A stretch of 64,000 nt of DNA from Mesodorylaimus sp. YZB2_4 (Eukaryota; Nematoda; Enoplea; Dorylaimida; Dorylaimidae), in the NCBI GenBank assembly GCA_030248295.1, contig JASANH010001401.1, positions 25,856 to 89,855 of the forward strand, in the 5' to 3' direction. This document shows, piece by piece, positions 33,308 to 45,900 of this stretch. Made by a program: the position numbers and the translations under genes. Every line of letters starts with the position of its first letter. Position 1 is the first letter of the stretch. A model generated the notes under the pieces. It ran no database searches, was not told the DNA's origin, and was given only the letters and a program-made list of their open reading frames with translations.

Positions 33308-36300
33308 CTTGCTACCGCTAGGGATCGGATTACGTTTGGAATCCAGGAATGTACCTGGAATTCAAAGCCATTAAGATTGATCATACACCACGATTGCGCT
33401 ACAACCTACGTCGACATATCTGACACACGTACCTGGGGCAGAAACGAACGCATACAAAGATTTTAAAGGGCACTTTGAGTCGATTTAATTATGCTCGCTA
33501 TTGAACCAACCGCACTTTTCCTGGTTCGAGATCAACAATGGCGATTCTTGCTATTAGCGACAACTGAAGAGCCACGTATCATCGATCCGGACGAAAATGC
33601 CAAACACGAACAACACCACAAAACAATAGAATAAAATCCGGTTTACGGCCCCTTACTAATCGTTAGCCAGGTGTATAGAAAATGTGTTGGTTCCTTGCAC
33701 GGCCGTGGTTCCTTGGTTCCTCGGTTATGCGCACGCGATTGGACCATTCTTCTGACATAAGCAGTCGGCGAGTGACAAGAAAAGCGGCAGATTCAAAATT
33801 TTAACAGCCCCGTTCACAGTTGGTGACAGGCAGAGTCGTCGAATTTTATCGCCGTCAAGTTCAGTCAAAGATTTCTGATGATGTCTTAAGATGAAAGACG
33901 AAACGTAGAAAATGCTAATAAAGAATGTCTGTTTTGAGTTATTTATTAGTCTTCTTATTCCTTTGGAAATGTCTCTATAAAGACGTCTTAATCTCTACAG
34001 TCAAAGTATTAAGAGAATGAAGTCAAATCGCATGTTTAAAGTAGCTGCTTATTTCACATACCTTTGTTACTCACCAATCAATGATCACTTACTAAGTTCA
34101 ACCTATCCTCATATTATTCTGCCTCAAATTGGAAGATGTAGCAGTGTCAGCTCTGTGGACCATGTTATAGCCTGATTCGACAAGACAGCCCTAACTGTAA
34201 CACGTGAAAAACCGCGGGATAAAGGTTGCTCTACAAAATATCGCAAAAATAAGATCGCATAGGGCTTTCCGCGCAGCACCGAGTACTCCCCGTCGTATTA
34301 TTATCTGAACTGTACGTTTCTTACATGGACCTGGCGGAACTTGGCCTTGCATAACAGCTGATAACCAGCCATCACTGCAGCAATAATCTGATGGGTCGAT
34401 TCCTGGACTCCTGGTGCTGACCTTCGATGCTGCTTACGATGGTATTCACAGCTGTCTTATCTGCGGCAATCCTCCGCAGCCTCCTTGCATTCGCGATCGG
34501 CCGTTTCCTCTGTGTTTTGAGCTCCCGCATTTCCAATCAAGTGTTTGTTTGATGTGGGGCATGAAGTAATTATTGTTAATGCAAAGACAGGGACCACGTC
34601 CATGTTCGAATTCAGAGACAACGACGTCAATCTAGGATCCTTCCCAGGCCCAGGTCACAATGACGATTGGGCAGGCCGATGTCGTGGGCTAACTAGAAGA
34701 ACAATAATTCCACTGCTGGTTCTAAAGGAGGAAGTGAATGTCGAATTACGTGTAGAGCATATTCGTATTATCACTTGGATTCGGGTGCACTGTCGGTACT
34801 GAATTTCTCAGGTATCTCGGAACTGTGACACGCTGATACCCTCCATGGTAGCCAGCGAAAGGACTAGGCTGAAGTTTCGATCAATGTGTCCTTAGCCTCC
34901 GAAGAAAAAATGACGTATTCTTACTCGTATCTAATTGTGAATACACAAACTATTCAAAGCAGCTAGTTGCTGTGAAAATATGGCCATCGGGTTGGAGTGG
35001 CTCGCTAAAAAAAGTCTCTACAAAACAGTGTAGCCCACGGTGACGTTCAGAGGCAATCTACTTTATACAGTGAGTTCACATGTTGTACATACTGCCATGT
35101 GACTCACTAGTACAAGAAAGCCTGTTCCTCTCCGCGATCACTGCGAGGACTGGACTGGACTATCAAAGACAGAAAAAGTTTTGAACCAGCTAATGTACAG
35201 TGGCTGAGCAATACCTAAACTAGTCAGCCACCACAAAACGAGGCTGCACCTGATGAAGCAGATACAGGATCGAGCAGAGCCTACAGCAGATTCTTCTGTG
35301 TGAATATCTGCAATTACTAAAAACTTTATCAAAGGGACTAGTTTAACAGTTTAAAGAACATGCGTCGGGGAATTTCTGGTGCGAAATTACCCCAGGCAGG
35401 GTCGTTTTTTAGCCACTTGTGGCGTAAGATTCAAACGGTGAACAGAGAAGGTGCGGGCCGGGGTTACTGCGAGCGCTCACCTGAACAATGCCAAAAGTCA
35501 GAAAACTGTCTCACACGGGGCGATTGCCAGTTTCATTCATAATGTTGTTTTTATTTATTTTTCGTAATTTATTGTTGAGATTTTTCTGGTTTCGAACTAT
35601 ATGCACGATTACGGACCCGGAAGGTCTTCATGTCTTCAAGACGAGGAACCCAGCGCCAAAAGTAGAGCAGTGATTTTTGAAATTATTACATGAAAAATAT
35701 AACAATATATCAATAAGCAACGTATAGGAATTCATGATTGTGGAAGAAAATAAAATTATTTTAGAAGTCAAAAAGAACTGAGCTTGGAAGGGTTCGAACC
35801 ATCGCGCACAGCACCCCAAATGCAGGATTTATGCGTCAGTAGTCCTTCTGCGCGACAGACTTCACACGCCTTCCTTGCAGAAGTCAGAAGACAAGCGCTT
35901 TTAGACCCCTTTCATGCCTTCTCTGTCTTATCGGAAGGGATTTTCTCAGAGCGGAAACGGTGGATATCTGGAATGCAATCTTTGTTTTGGAGGCAGCAAG
36001 CACGAATTGACTCAAATGACAGAATTGTCCAGCCTTATCTGCGCTATATGTACTTTGCACGTGATGGACCATTTTGCGCCAAGCAGTGTGGATGGTCAGA
36101 GAGTGGCCAAGAGACCATTTCCTAAATCTGAGTGGACAATGGTCAGTGTCAACTTTGGTTGCCTCAGACAGGTTTCCTGTTCTCTACCGAACTATTCTTA
36201 GCAAGTTTCACGCCTTTCCGCTAAACCTCGATGCATGCTTGCCTCTAAGAACGAAAATTCTTGCGGGGGTTTTCTCATAACATAATTGGTGTGCGTTTTG

Positions 36301-36677
36301 TTCCATCGAAAGCCATTTTCTCTGGGTTTCAAGCGGACAAGTGGCACTAATGCAGAGAATAACGGAACCTACTTTCTGTTTATTTCTCGGGCTCGCACTT
36401 CGCTGACATGAAACGATTTCGATTGTTCGTGCGCGTACTGTGCGTAGGTGCAGCATGTACTGAAAATTTGCCAACGATTCGGCAGATCATGAGCTTACTC
36501 GTGATCTCTGCCAAAGACTTGTATAGCATGCCGCGTATGTGACCTCAATCTTTGACATGTCCATTGACTAGTTCATCGACAGGTTCACTCAACACACATG
36601 ACAGTTGCCACGAGCAGCTGATTTCGAATCAGCACATCACACCATCTTGTCACTTCAGACCATGACCCTTCTCACTG
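33308..36677. other. Long intergenic region, no gene seen
   Basis: About 3.4 kb without a convincing exon. A 24-base piece (35133-35156) is identical to part of the Arg/Ser-repeat coding tail of the MSP-domain gene at about 36857-36880. A perfect tRNA B-box-like GGTTCGAACC occurs near 35793 but has no tRNA body. Confidence 0.5.
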
Positions 36678-37441
36678 TCAGTCGTTGCTCCTCTCGCTGG
36701 ACTCATGTTCACGCTTGCTTCGTCGTTTGTGGCCGTCGTCTCTGTGACCGCGACAAGGACTGGTCCAGCGAGGGCTGCCTGGATTGTTCGGATCGCGGTG
36801 ACCGCGGCAGGGCCTGGTCCAACGGCGGCGCCTGCTCTTACGTCGGCGGTCCTCTTCGCGATCACTGCGAGGACTGGACTCACGATCGCTGTGAGGGCTG
36901 CTGCTGACTTCGCTGCGAGGACTGGATTCGCGATTCATAAACGATTTTCGACGCTTGGCATCTCGCAGATCGACTCGAAACGGCCGAACGTGCGCATCTT
37001 GAACCTGCCAAGCTTCGCGCACTTCCTAAACATTAAATTGCATAGAGGCCCAAAGAACCATGAACGCTCAAAAACGCCTTCCTCTACCAGTATTAGAATT
37101 AAAGCCAAACTTACGGGCACATCGAACCCGACGGGCAACGGCTTGATCATGAACGTCAGGTGGTCTCCTTTTCCCAGAGGGCGGTCGCTGCCTCGTGGTT
37201 GATAGAAGATCTTGCCAGTCGCTTCACTGCCCGGCTCAATGATTCCGAACGTGTGATTCGGGAAGATGCTGTGGTGTCGGGTGGTCTTCACCTTGTACGT
37301 CAGCAGGCGTTGGCTTTGATTGTCGATCATGAACGGAACCCGATCGTCAATTCGCAACCGCAGCAGGTTTGGGTGGATTTGAACGCGATCCCACCATCGC
37401 TCTTCGTACGTCATACTGCTTTCCTCAACAGCGTCGTCCAT
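36678..37441 (-). CDS. MSP-domain protein with Arg/Ser-rich tail
   Basis: The ATG at 37439-37441 starts MDDAVEESSMTYEERWWDRV. The MSP (major sperm protein) fold follows: VQIHPNLLRLRIDDRVPFMI, LTYKVKTTRHHSIFPNHTFG, IIEPGSEATGKIFYQPRGSD and HLTFMIKPLPVG. An intron (37026-37115 region) is spliced in frame after FDVP to EVREAWQVQDAHVRPFRVDL, then KRRKSFMNRESSPRSEVSS. The tail has SPRSDRE-type repeats, RRRKSRRRRW and two copies of a W-T-x-P-C-R-G-H-R-D unit, ending ERSND stop at 36678. MSP domains bind membrane-contact or cytoskeletal partners; the RS tail resembles phosphoregulated or RNA-associated proteins. The combination suggests a germline or sperm role, but that is inference. Confidence 0.8.
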
Positions 37442-39818
37442 GGTTTCGTTGAATTAAGCAGCAAACGACACAACCGACCTCTCTGCACAATTTTCAGGCC
37501 AGGACTAATTTTGCTCCACCATATGCTACATACAGTATGTCTATGCAGCAATGTGAAGCGGTACGTGCAGGATTTTCAGAGTGCTGATCGATTTTACAAA
37601 GTTTCGAGGCTTCGCACTGCAAAATGATTTGCCAGTGTTTTGATTACGTGCAGTATATGAAATCTCCCCTACAGTTTACGTTAGCGATGCATAATGATTG
37701 CAATGTGCATTTTAATTTGTATTTTCTATGTTTCATACGTGTATAACTGTGCTCACGCGTTCATGTATGAATAAAGCATGACATGACCCGTGCAAATAGC
37801 ACATCTCAGATCCTACTGCGAAGTACGTGGATGCTCCGAGCAGTCTGAGCTAACGGTAAGTGTCTTGTTATGCCCGTACGCTACTTGAATGAGGCCACCA
37901 AAGTCAGGTCTGGGCGGCAGGCAGGTCACGATCGGCAGCGGCGGGTGGCAGCTCAAAGCAAACGTGACAGTTCTGAAAGGCATGTGAAGTGTGATCGGAG
38001 GAACATAGGGTCTGTGATCGTGTCTAGTGATCAATGCCTTTTGTGCGAATATGTCGTGTGTATGTGATTCTTGTCTTGTCTGGTGAAATGGTTGGGATGG
38101 ATCGAGCGGAATTAAAATGACCACAATCGGTTGATGTGCCAGGTCAAAGAATAGAAGAGATTATTGCCAGGTCCCTACTCTCCGATGAGCTTACCACTTG
38201 CGCGAAGGGCAGTCAGATCACGAGGCGTACAAAATATATGCGTAAGACGTATCCTTTGGAAACTTTTCATATTTTTGTGGAAGCATAGCTGTTCCGGTTT
38301 GAAACCTCAGAACGGAGGTTACAGAAATAATTTTGTTTGACTTAAATGAGAGGCTTTTAATGCGAAACGAGTGTATACCCAGAAATTCCGAGCAAATACA
38401 TGTCATGTCATATTTTATACATAGCCAAGCACTATACAGCGTACTCGAGGGCTAAGGAACACAATAAACGACAATCATTTTGTACCGAGGGGGAGTCGAA
38501 ACCTCCCCTGTAAGTGCGCACCCAGCGTGAAAGGCAGACGCCTACACGCTGTTTTTTCGTTATCCTAACCTTTTCTTGAACCTACCTTATACGGTGCCAC
38601 CACTCAGATGTTTAATGGCCGCCTAAGAAGCCCACTGCGAGTTGAAACACACCACTCAACTTACGCGACAGCTCTGGTACGTACCCGTGAACCAAAGCTG
38701 ATCCAAAGCGCTCCAACGATCAGGGGCTATGCCTTGAGAAAGCCCTTGTCCCAAGCCGTTCGACCACTTGAAACTCCAACGCTGATTCGGTTCCACACTC
38801 GTCGCTTGGCTAGTCGCCTCACAAATCGCCTCTCGCCTCGCAACACCGCCTCACTTCACCGTAACCAGTGAAATACGAGCAAGGCGAATCAACACAACGA
38901 AGCGACCAAACCGAACCGAGTTTTTTTCCCCGAACTCCAACTAAGCTGTACAAAATCAGGCACAGCGCACCAAAAGGCGGGTCATCATCATCGTCAACCC
39001 TCCAATCACATCACATCCTTCAGGGTCTTCACTGGTAACTAGTCCTTTTGGTCCGTCCGCGAGCGCCCCCGCCACTGGTCTTGCTCTTCTCCGAGGCGGT
39101 CGCTGGTCGACGCCTGGCGCACGAGGTCGCGGCGAGGCCCAATGCTGAGGCGGCGAGTACAGTATGTCCCGACGGCAGCACGTGCTCCGTCCAGGCTCAC
39201 CACACTCGGCATAGGCACCGCTCGTGCCGTTCACGCCGACCCCGGCCCCCATATCCACCACTCGACCCGGGTGTTGTCCACCTGATGTCCGCCGACCATT
39301 GTCCACCGTTCCAAATTTACGACCTTGTTTTGGTCGTCCGGGCCACCACTAATCCGCCGCTAATCTGTTTGTTTTCGCCAAATTCGAATCGTCAATGGGC
39401 GGTAAGATGAGCTTACTGTGCCTGACTGGCACATTCACAACATACTCCCCCCCCCCCCCTCCCGTCACAACACCGCCTAGGCCACAGATGCCGGTCACTT
39501 TTTGGCAACTTTTTTGCTGTTCCATGCAATATCTTGGATTTATCATGATACAGTAAGATCCGAGTTTAACTGCAGTCGAATCCTAGATGCAGAAGCTTGG
39601 CATCTGCTCTGAGTACTCGTACATAGCTAACGTAAATTTACTTATTGTAACGACCAATCACGATAGTGGGCAGTAGTGTAAAGCCACTGTTGTACCACGT
39701 GACTGGCTTAGAGCTCTCCAATATTTTCTGAAAATTTCGCTCACCGTGCGCAGGCCCAAGTGTTGTACTTTGCCAGAGGCGGCAACATCGACCAAGTCAC
39801 TTGTGCAACTTGCCTAAG
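37442..39818. other. Intergenic, no gene seen
   Basis: About 2.4 kb. A tRNA-Glu-like degenerate stretch lies on the minus strand near 38486-38560, without an intact acceptor stem. A C-homopolymer (13-14 bases) occurs at about 39449. No coding exon is supported. Confidence 0.5.
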
Positions 39819-40675
39819 ATGGGATCGAATCAGCCCGATCAACAACTGGCTATTGGTCCTCCACCACCTGCTGATTACGCTCAGCAGAAACAAACAAAGT
39901 CGGACCTGGAGCGGGTCAGAGAATGGATCCACCGCAATGATCACGTGCTGGGGCGCCGATTAGAAGATTTGCGACGACACTACGGCATCGATCCGATGTT
40001 CGCCGTCCTGTTCTCGGCTGCCCTGATTTGCTTGTGGATGGTGTTCAATCCCAAGTGGGCTCCATTCGCCAGCCAAATCATCTGCTGCTGCACGTACCCG
40101 TTGTACGAGTCGATCATGGCCCTGGCCTATCGCGATCAGGATGGCCTTCGCATTTGGTGCGTCTACTGGTACGTCTACGACTGGATGGGAGTCTTCGTAA
40201 GTGCCCCTTTTATAGTGGCAACATGTGACAGGAGCTCGCTTTGTTGTTTCAGGACGTCTTGGCTCATTTAACCTTGGTGTACTATCCAATGAAGACCTTG
40301 GTGGCTATTTATCTGTTCCTGCCCCCAACGCAATACATCAGCATCATCTACGACGCCTGGCTTATGCCCGTCATCGAGCTGGTCTACGGAGAGATGCACA
40401 TCGAGACCCTGCGTTGGTCTCACCCGCTGGTACTCAAGGCCATGGGTCTGGACCGCGAGACAGTGCGTAACTGGAACCAGGAACAGTTGACTGCCTACAT
40501 GGCGCACGTGAGTGACGCAGTCCTTTCTCCTTCGCCTAATCGATTGGCTAGTATGTTCTAGTGCAAAACCCTGTTTTACGCGCTCATGATACGATTGCAC
40601 CTTCTGGTCGGCGACGTCTCGCAAAATGCTCCTCACGCCCAGCATCCCATGGTCGTCGAGATGCCATTAGACTAG
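39819..40675 (+). CDS. REEP / TB2-DP1-HVA22 family ER membrane-shaping protein
   Basis: Three exons (39819-40196, 40253-40507, 40562-40675) sum to 249 codons in one frame. After MGSNQPDQQLAIGPPPPADY and a charged segment come two hydrophobic hairpin helices, MFAVLFSAALICLWMVF and the TB2/DP1/HVA22 core SQIICCCTYPLYESIMALAY. Next are WCVYWYVYDWMGVF, DVLAHLTLVYYPMKTLVAIY and LFLPPTQYISIIYDAWLMPV. The family (REEP5/6, Yop1) inserts hairpins into the ER to make tubules. The 90-residue C-terminal extension ends VVEMPLD. No coiled coil or other domain is seen in the tail. Confidence 0.88.
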
Positions 40676-40869
40676 AAAACGTGCGAGCATAAGCCTGTGT
40701 GAGATCTGTGATGGGTCACCATGCTTTTGTGGTCGAATGTGTGATCAGCGAAATTTCATGGAAGACTGTAGAATGCTATATCTTTTGCAGTAAACGAGGC
40801 GAGGGCTTAAAAGTTGTGTACCAGGCCTGGATATCTTATCTACACCTATCGTTGGTCTGATTCGCCTCT

Positions 40870-41079
40870 ACCCTCAACCATGCACAGATAATAGCTGCCC
40901 CAGTGTTCAGCCTACTTGTCAACAGGATGTTCAGCCCATCGTATTTGGCTCGGTATGTAGTGACAGGGTCGCACGCAGGCACTAACGATAAGTCACGTGT
41001 GGGACTGGTTTTTGGCGAGTGGTTTATTCCTGTGACCAAAAATAGCTTCGGTATCTTTTGTCCCTCTATTATTGAATAA
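40870..41079 (+). pseudogene. Relic 3' end of a pancreatic-type lipase copy
   Basis: Translated pieces match the C-terminus of the intact lipase about 700 bases downstream: CTDNSCPSVQPTCQQDVQP versus SSDTCPAVQPTCKPGLQP, VFGSVCSDR versus FASACSDR, and FGEWFIPVTKNSFGIFC versus FGMWFVPVTKNGFQLFC. The pieces lie in different frames with stops between them, and the catalytic part is missing. The copy keeps an overlapping stop and AATAAA (41075-41080). It is the remnant of a tandem duplication. Confidence 0.75.
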
Positions 41080-41578
41080 ACAATGTGCTCACAACCCCGT
41101 TCGTGTTTGTTTTGGCAGCGAGGAGATTGCTAGGCTGTTGATATTGTTTGTAATCATGAGCTCAGCATCTGCTATGTTTTTTGGTTGCTTTTACGCCGAA
41201 GAATTCTTATGCCTTTTTGAGACGGCCGACATCTGTTATACACAGCTTGCTATGATTATGTGAAATAGCAGCGACTACTTATATACTCGTATATACTGCA
41301 GCCACCGTTGTTTCTGATTTGTATTTGAAGCGCCGGGTACATCTAGCTTTTGAACTCGGAAGTTTATGGCCGTGTACTGCTCTTTCGGTTTTCGCCTTGG
41401 CAACGGGTGTGGAATGTATTACAATGACTCGTTAGTTCGTATTTTTCGTGGCTTGACTCGGGAACTGCAACGTTAATCTGAATAAACTGTCATACGATAT
41501 TTCCAGCATCCGTGGGTGGGTGCGTTGCGTCCTCTCTCTTTTATGTACTGTAATACCCTTTTTGGATCGCATTTCGAC

Positions 41579-42778
41579 ATGACATTCCTTTTGATCGCGC
41601 TCTTTTTCACTAGCACTAAAGCACTCTATTCAAATGTTACCACGAAGAGTAAGCAAAGTAGGTTAGCTTAATAATTGTCTCAAGATCACCCAGTATTTAG
41701 ATATTGCAAATGGAAATGCTTCGATTGGAACTTCTTTCCCCCGCTATTGTGACTGGCCAACGCCGTACAGCTTGGAAGTAATCGAGCCAACTTTTCTAGT
41801 CAAGTACAAGAGTGGTCAGGTGGCCTTCAATATCTCTAGTAATGCCGAGATCTTAGACATGATCACAAGCCTGAAACAGAAAGCTCTACTCAAGAAACGA
41901 GTGCTGTTTGTGATCCATGGCTACGAGAGCAGTATCGAGACTCATTGGCTATCCGACATGTCCAAGGCCTTGTTAACAGCTGGAGATGATACGGTCATTG
42001 TGATCGGGTGGGGCAAAGGGGCCGATGTTGGAATTCATTTCGCACAAGCAGCTTCGAACACGCAGATAGTGTCGGCTGCTTTGTTGGTGGTTGTCAAGAA
42101 GCTACGGGGTAAGGAAGCCTATTACAGCAGTACGTGCCCTTGCTACCTTTGGCTAGTCATATTTTTTCAGAGCTGTCAGTTGCCTATCTCTATTGTATTG
42201 GACACAGTCTGGGCGCGCATGTTTGCGGTCAGGCTGGGAAAACGAGCAAATTCGATCGTATCTCTGGCTTGGACCCCGCGGGACCAGGTTTTGAATACTG
42301 CCCGCGTAATCCAGGATTGGATAATACAAGCGCATTGTGTGTGGACGTAATACATACGAATGGAGAGTCTTACGATGGATTAGGCCGTCTTGATCCCCTG
42401 GGCCATATTGACTTTTACCCGAGTTGCGGGCGCAAACAACCAGGTTGTGGAAGAACCAGTCCAACTTGCAGTCACCACAGGGCTATCGTGTACTTTATCC
42501 AGACTGTGTACGCATTTCAGACTCAACCGCTCAGATACCCGGCTGGTCAAGGGGAATGTAGCGCTCGCTTTACTGCCGATTGCAAGCCATGCAGCAGCGA
42601 TACATGTCCAGCTGTCCAACCCACATGCAAACCAGGCTTACAGCCTTTCGGTTTCGCGTCTGCATGCAGTGACAGACCACTAGCCATTTGCAATAATGGT
42701 AGGAGAGAACGGTTTTTTGGAATGTGGTTCGTCCCTGTGACTAAGAATGGATTTCAACTGTTTTGTTCAAACGTCTAA
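41579..42778 (+). CDS. Secreted pancreatic-type (PF00151) lipase
   Basis: The ATG at 41579 opens a leader (MTFLLIALFFTSTKALYSN); a GTAAGC donor follows. Exon 2 (about 41698-42110) gives YCDWPTPYSLEVIEP, VLFVIHGYESSIETHW (oxyanion His-Gly) and TVIVIGWGKGADV. Exon 3 (about 42172-42778) has the nucleophile elbow GHSLGAHVCG, the acid site GLDPAGPGFEYCP, and CSHHRAIVYF with the catalytic His, so the triad is intact. The C-terminus is Cys-rich (CKPCSSDTCPAVQPTC) and ends FQLFCSNV; there is no PLAT domain, as in invertebrate and phospholipase A1-type members. The substrate could be triglyceride or phospholipid. A poly(A) signal lies at 42822. Confidence 0.88.
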
Positions 42779-42821
42779 TCGAATTCAAGATGTCACTGTC
42801 ACTTTTATAACCAATTGCTTC

Positions 42822-42827
42822 AATAAA
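42822..42827 (+). promoter_or_regulatory. Polyadenylation signal of the pancreatic-type lipase gene
   Basis: AATAAA lies 44 bases after the lipase stop codon. Confidence 0.6.
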
Positions 42828-42992
42828 GTCTAAGCCAAGTGTCGCTGGTCTTACTATCAAACAATATAATGCATGTACTACAGAGTACATTTGTAAACAC
42901 TCGAGTATATAAACATCACAATTCCTGCATTCACATTGCATCCTTCAAAGTACAAGTACTCACAAAGTGACAGAAGCCTTGAATGCATAGCC

Positions 42993-45900
42993 CTAGGCTA
43001 CACACAACAATTTTCTCCACCCTTTTCTCGACTTGTGCGTAGTAGAATCGAGTTGTTTCGATATTTTATCGCGACCGTTCACCACACTGTACTGGTCTTT
43101 TTGCCCATCCGCATTCATGATAACGGCATTCAATTCCACACCCATTGTGGGCACACTAGCCGTGCTAAGCTTGTTCTTATTTCTTGTCTTCATCACGTTC
43201 ATGTGCGACGCCGATGAATGAGTACTGTATCGCTCAACTGGTCGTGCTTGTATTTCGGTTGTCAAATCACCATTTTTAACCCTCAGGTTAGGATTTTTCA
43301 CTGAATCGACACTGCTTGTACGTGTAGCTGTCAACTTTTCTTTAAGTTTTCTTAATGACTTGCGCCCAGGGATCGCTGACCCTCCACCCGATCGGCCGTC
43401 CTCGCTCAAGCTCGTTAGAGAGGAGGCTTCCAATCCGACCAGAATGGCAGCATCAAAAGTCTCTTTTAAGTTCAGTTGCGTCAATGAAGAGCACTCCAAA
43501 TATGTGGCAGCTCCCAATTCGTCAGCCAACTGACGAGCTTGCGATTCGGTGACCGGGGTCAATTGGTGTCGATGCAGGTCCAAGAGGACTTTGATGTTCG
43601 TACGAAGATCGCACTCCGTACCCACTAATATGAAAGGGGTGCGCGTGGAGTGGTGACGTATTTCGGGAATCCAATGCTGTTTCAGGTTCTCGAAGGAAGT
43701 TGGGTTGACTACGCTGAAGCATACTAAGAATACGTCCGTGTTCGGATAACACAGCGGTCGAAGAGTATCGAAGTCATCCTAAAACAGCAATATAATGTTT
43801 TCGCCTGAAGTAAAATTCTTGAAAAAATGTGTGTCAGAGTCCTATCCAACACCAGGCTCGATATCTCTGTCAAAACCATATTTTAAGGACTGCTGCACTT
43901 TGACGGTCCCTTAACCACGTGCCATTCTCTCTATCGAAGTCCTTAACCGATCTTTAGTGACACATTTGAAAAATATAGGGCGTGAAACGCAGTGTCGAAA
44001 ATACATTGAGTAGGCATCAATTTCGTTTACCGTCCCAGGTACCCAGTCAATTTTCAAGTACCGACATTTTGCAAAGTAAGTCATCAGCGCGGCATTCGTG
44101 TCTACACTTCACATCGGGTCCGATTATAGTTTATGGACCCAGTTTCGACGCATTCTTTGACTGAATGTAAATCGAATTCATCATTTTCATTATGATTGTC
44201 ACTTGAGATCAAAACATGCATTACTCGTCGTGACAGGCACGCAATGCATGAATACCTAACAGGCTGTATGGAATGTCAAATAGTCAAAGCAGCTTTGAAC
44301 TGTCCAAACAAGCAGTGCCAAAATTAGCGTCTGTTACCGACCAGGTATACCAGTAGGTCCCTATTCGCCACCCATGCAATCAGTTACGTAACGAACGCCA
44401 TATACATAATGTCATATGATCCAGTGTCCAGACGTGTCACCAACCTCATTTCGACCTCCCGTCTGCTTTGTTTGCCCTTTTGCGAGTATAATCGCCTCCG
44501 TAACGAGCATTGCGCATTTTACGAGCGTGCAGATTTCAGGCTGTCCGAAACCAAGTACAAGGCCATGAATGGACATCATTTGGGCATTGGCGGGTGGCGA
44601 GGTCTCGATGACCACCAGCAGAGCCAAGATAACGAACACGCCAGAAGGACGTCGTCGGACAGGATTGGTATTGGTTTACTCAACAAATTTACTTCTCCCA
44701 TTACCAAATAGACAAGATCCGACTCGAGATACCAGCCAGACATGAAAACACACAAATGCGTCAGCCGTGGCCTTTGATTCGCAGCAGCCGGCCAATGTCC
44801 GGCAACGATAATTGCTTTTAGATAAGACGCACACTTCGGATGACCCAAGGAAAGAATCAGGCTAATGGAGCTGCATTCGGAGGTTCGTCTTTCATGTTCT
44901 TCCTCGGAAAAAAAATCGATGCAATAACGATTTTCCCTTTTGCGAAACACGGACTAAATGACCGTCGACCAGAAGTGGTCAGCTCGAATGCAGGCGCGCG
45001 GCCACTTATCTAAACCCCGTAGGCCAGCTAGTGGACACGAATGTAAACAATAAACAAGACTCGGTATGCGATACTCGTGAATTTTCAGCTATTCAACTTT
45101 GTTATGCCCGGTAGGGGTCTCAGCAGTCGGCCTTTAACCGTGTTTATGCTGTCGGCGTGATACTACTCAAACACAGCACCCTCTATCTGCATGCACTCGT
45201 GCTGCGAGCCCGTCTAACTAACAGCACCATCTAACATTTCTTTCGGCATTTTACAACCCCTTTGCCTCCCCTTCCTAGCCTAACAAACACATCGCCAAAC
45301 TGTACACATATCCGCCTGGTCGATTTTATTATAGCCAGTCCGAGTCCACAGGCCACTCGCTGGCAGTGCCGGTCGAGTGAGTCGAATTGTTGACGCAATT
45401 GAGCTCATCGATCATTTAAAGAACACTGGACCAGATTGCGATGAGTGGAAATTTTGACCACAGATTCGCCAAAGTGTGCTTTGGAAGAAAAAGCTTCGAT
45501 AACACAAAGCCGAAGACACCACTGCGAATTCGATTATACTTGCAAGTAGCGCAAGAGTAGTTTTTAAAGCAGCCTTGGCGAGTCGTCAACCGCATAGACG
45601 GGAAAAAAGTTGTGATCAAAGGGCGCCGCTCCGTGAGAAAAAGCCAGCACTACGGCAGAAGTAAAATATTTGACAGTTTTGATATCTCACAATGACTATG
45701 TAGTCCGTGAAGTGCCTCGTCTACATGAGCCAAACCCGACAAAGCGTGAATATCATTGTTTTCCGTGTCAGGTGTACATCGTCCTGTCCGAACACGCCAA
45801 GAGTACTGGACCGTGCTCCATTCATCACGCCAATTCGAGCGGTCAAAAACAGCGACGGCGTCTCATTATGAATGACCTCCACGCCTATTTTGAATTTGGA

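Noticed and set aside
35786-35870. Possible tRNA around a perfect GGTTCGAACC
   Set aside because: No consistent D, anticodon or acceptor stems on either strand.
37813-38124. Minus-strand 103-residue frame rich in Pro and His
   Set aside because: No ATG context, splice partner or known motif; kept as intergenic.
38486-38560. tRNA-Glu-like sequence on the minus strand
   Set aside because: It has an anticodon-loop-like CTTTCAC and a B-box-like region, but no paired acceptor stem and mismatched arms. At best a tRNA relic.
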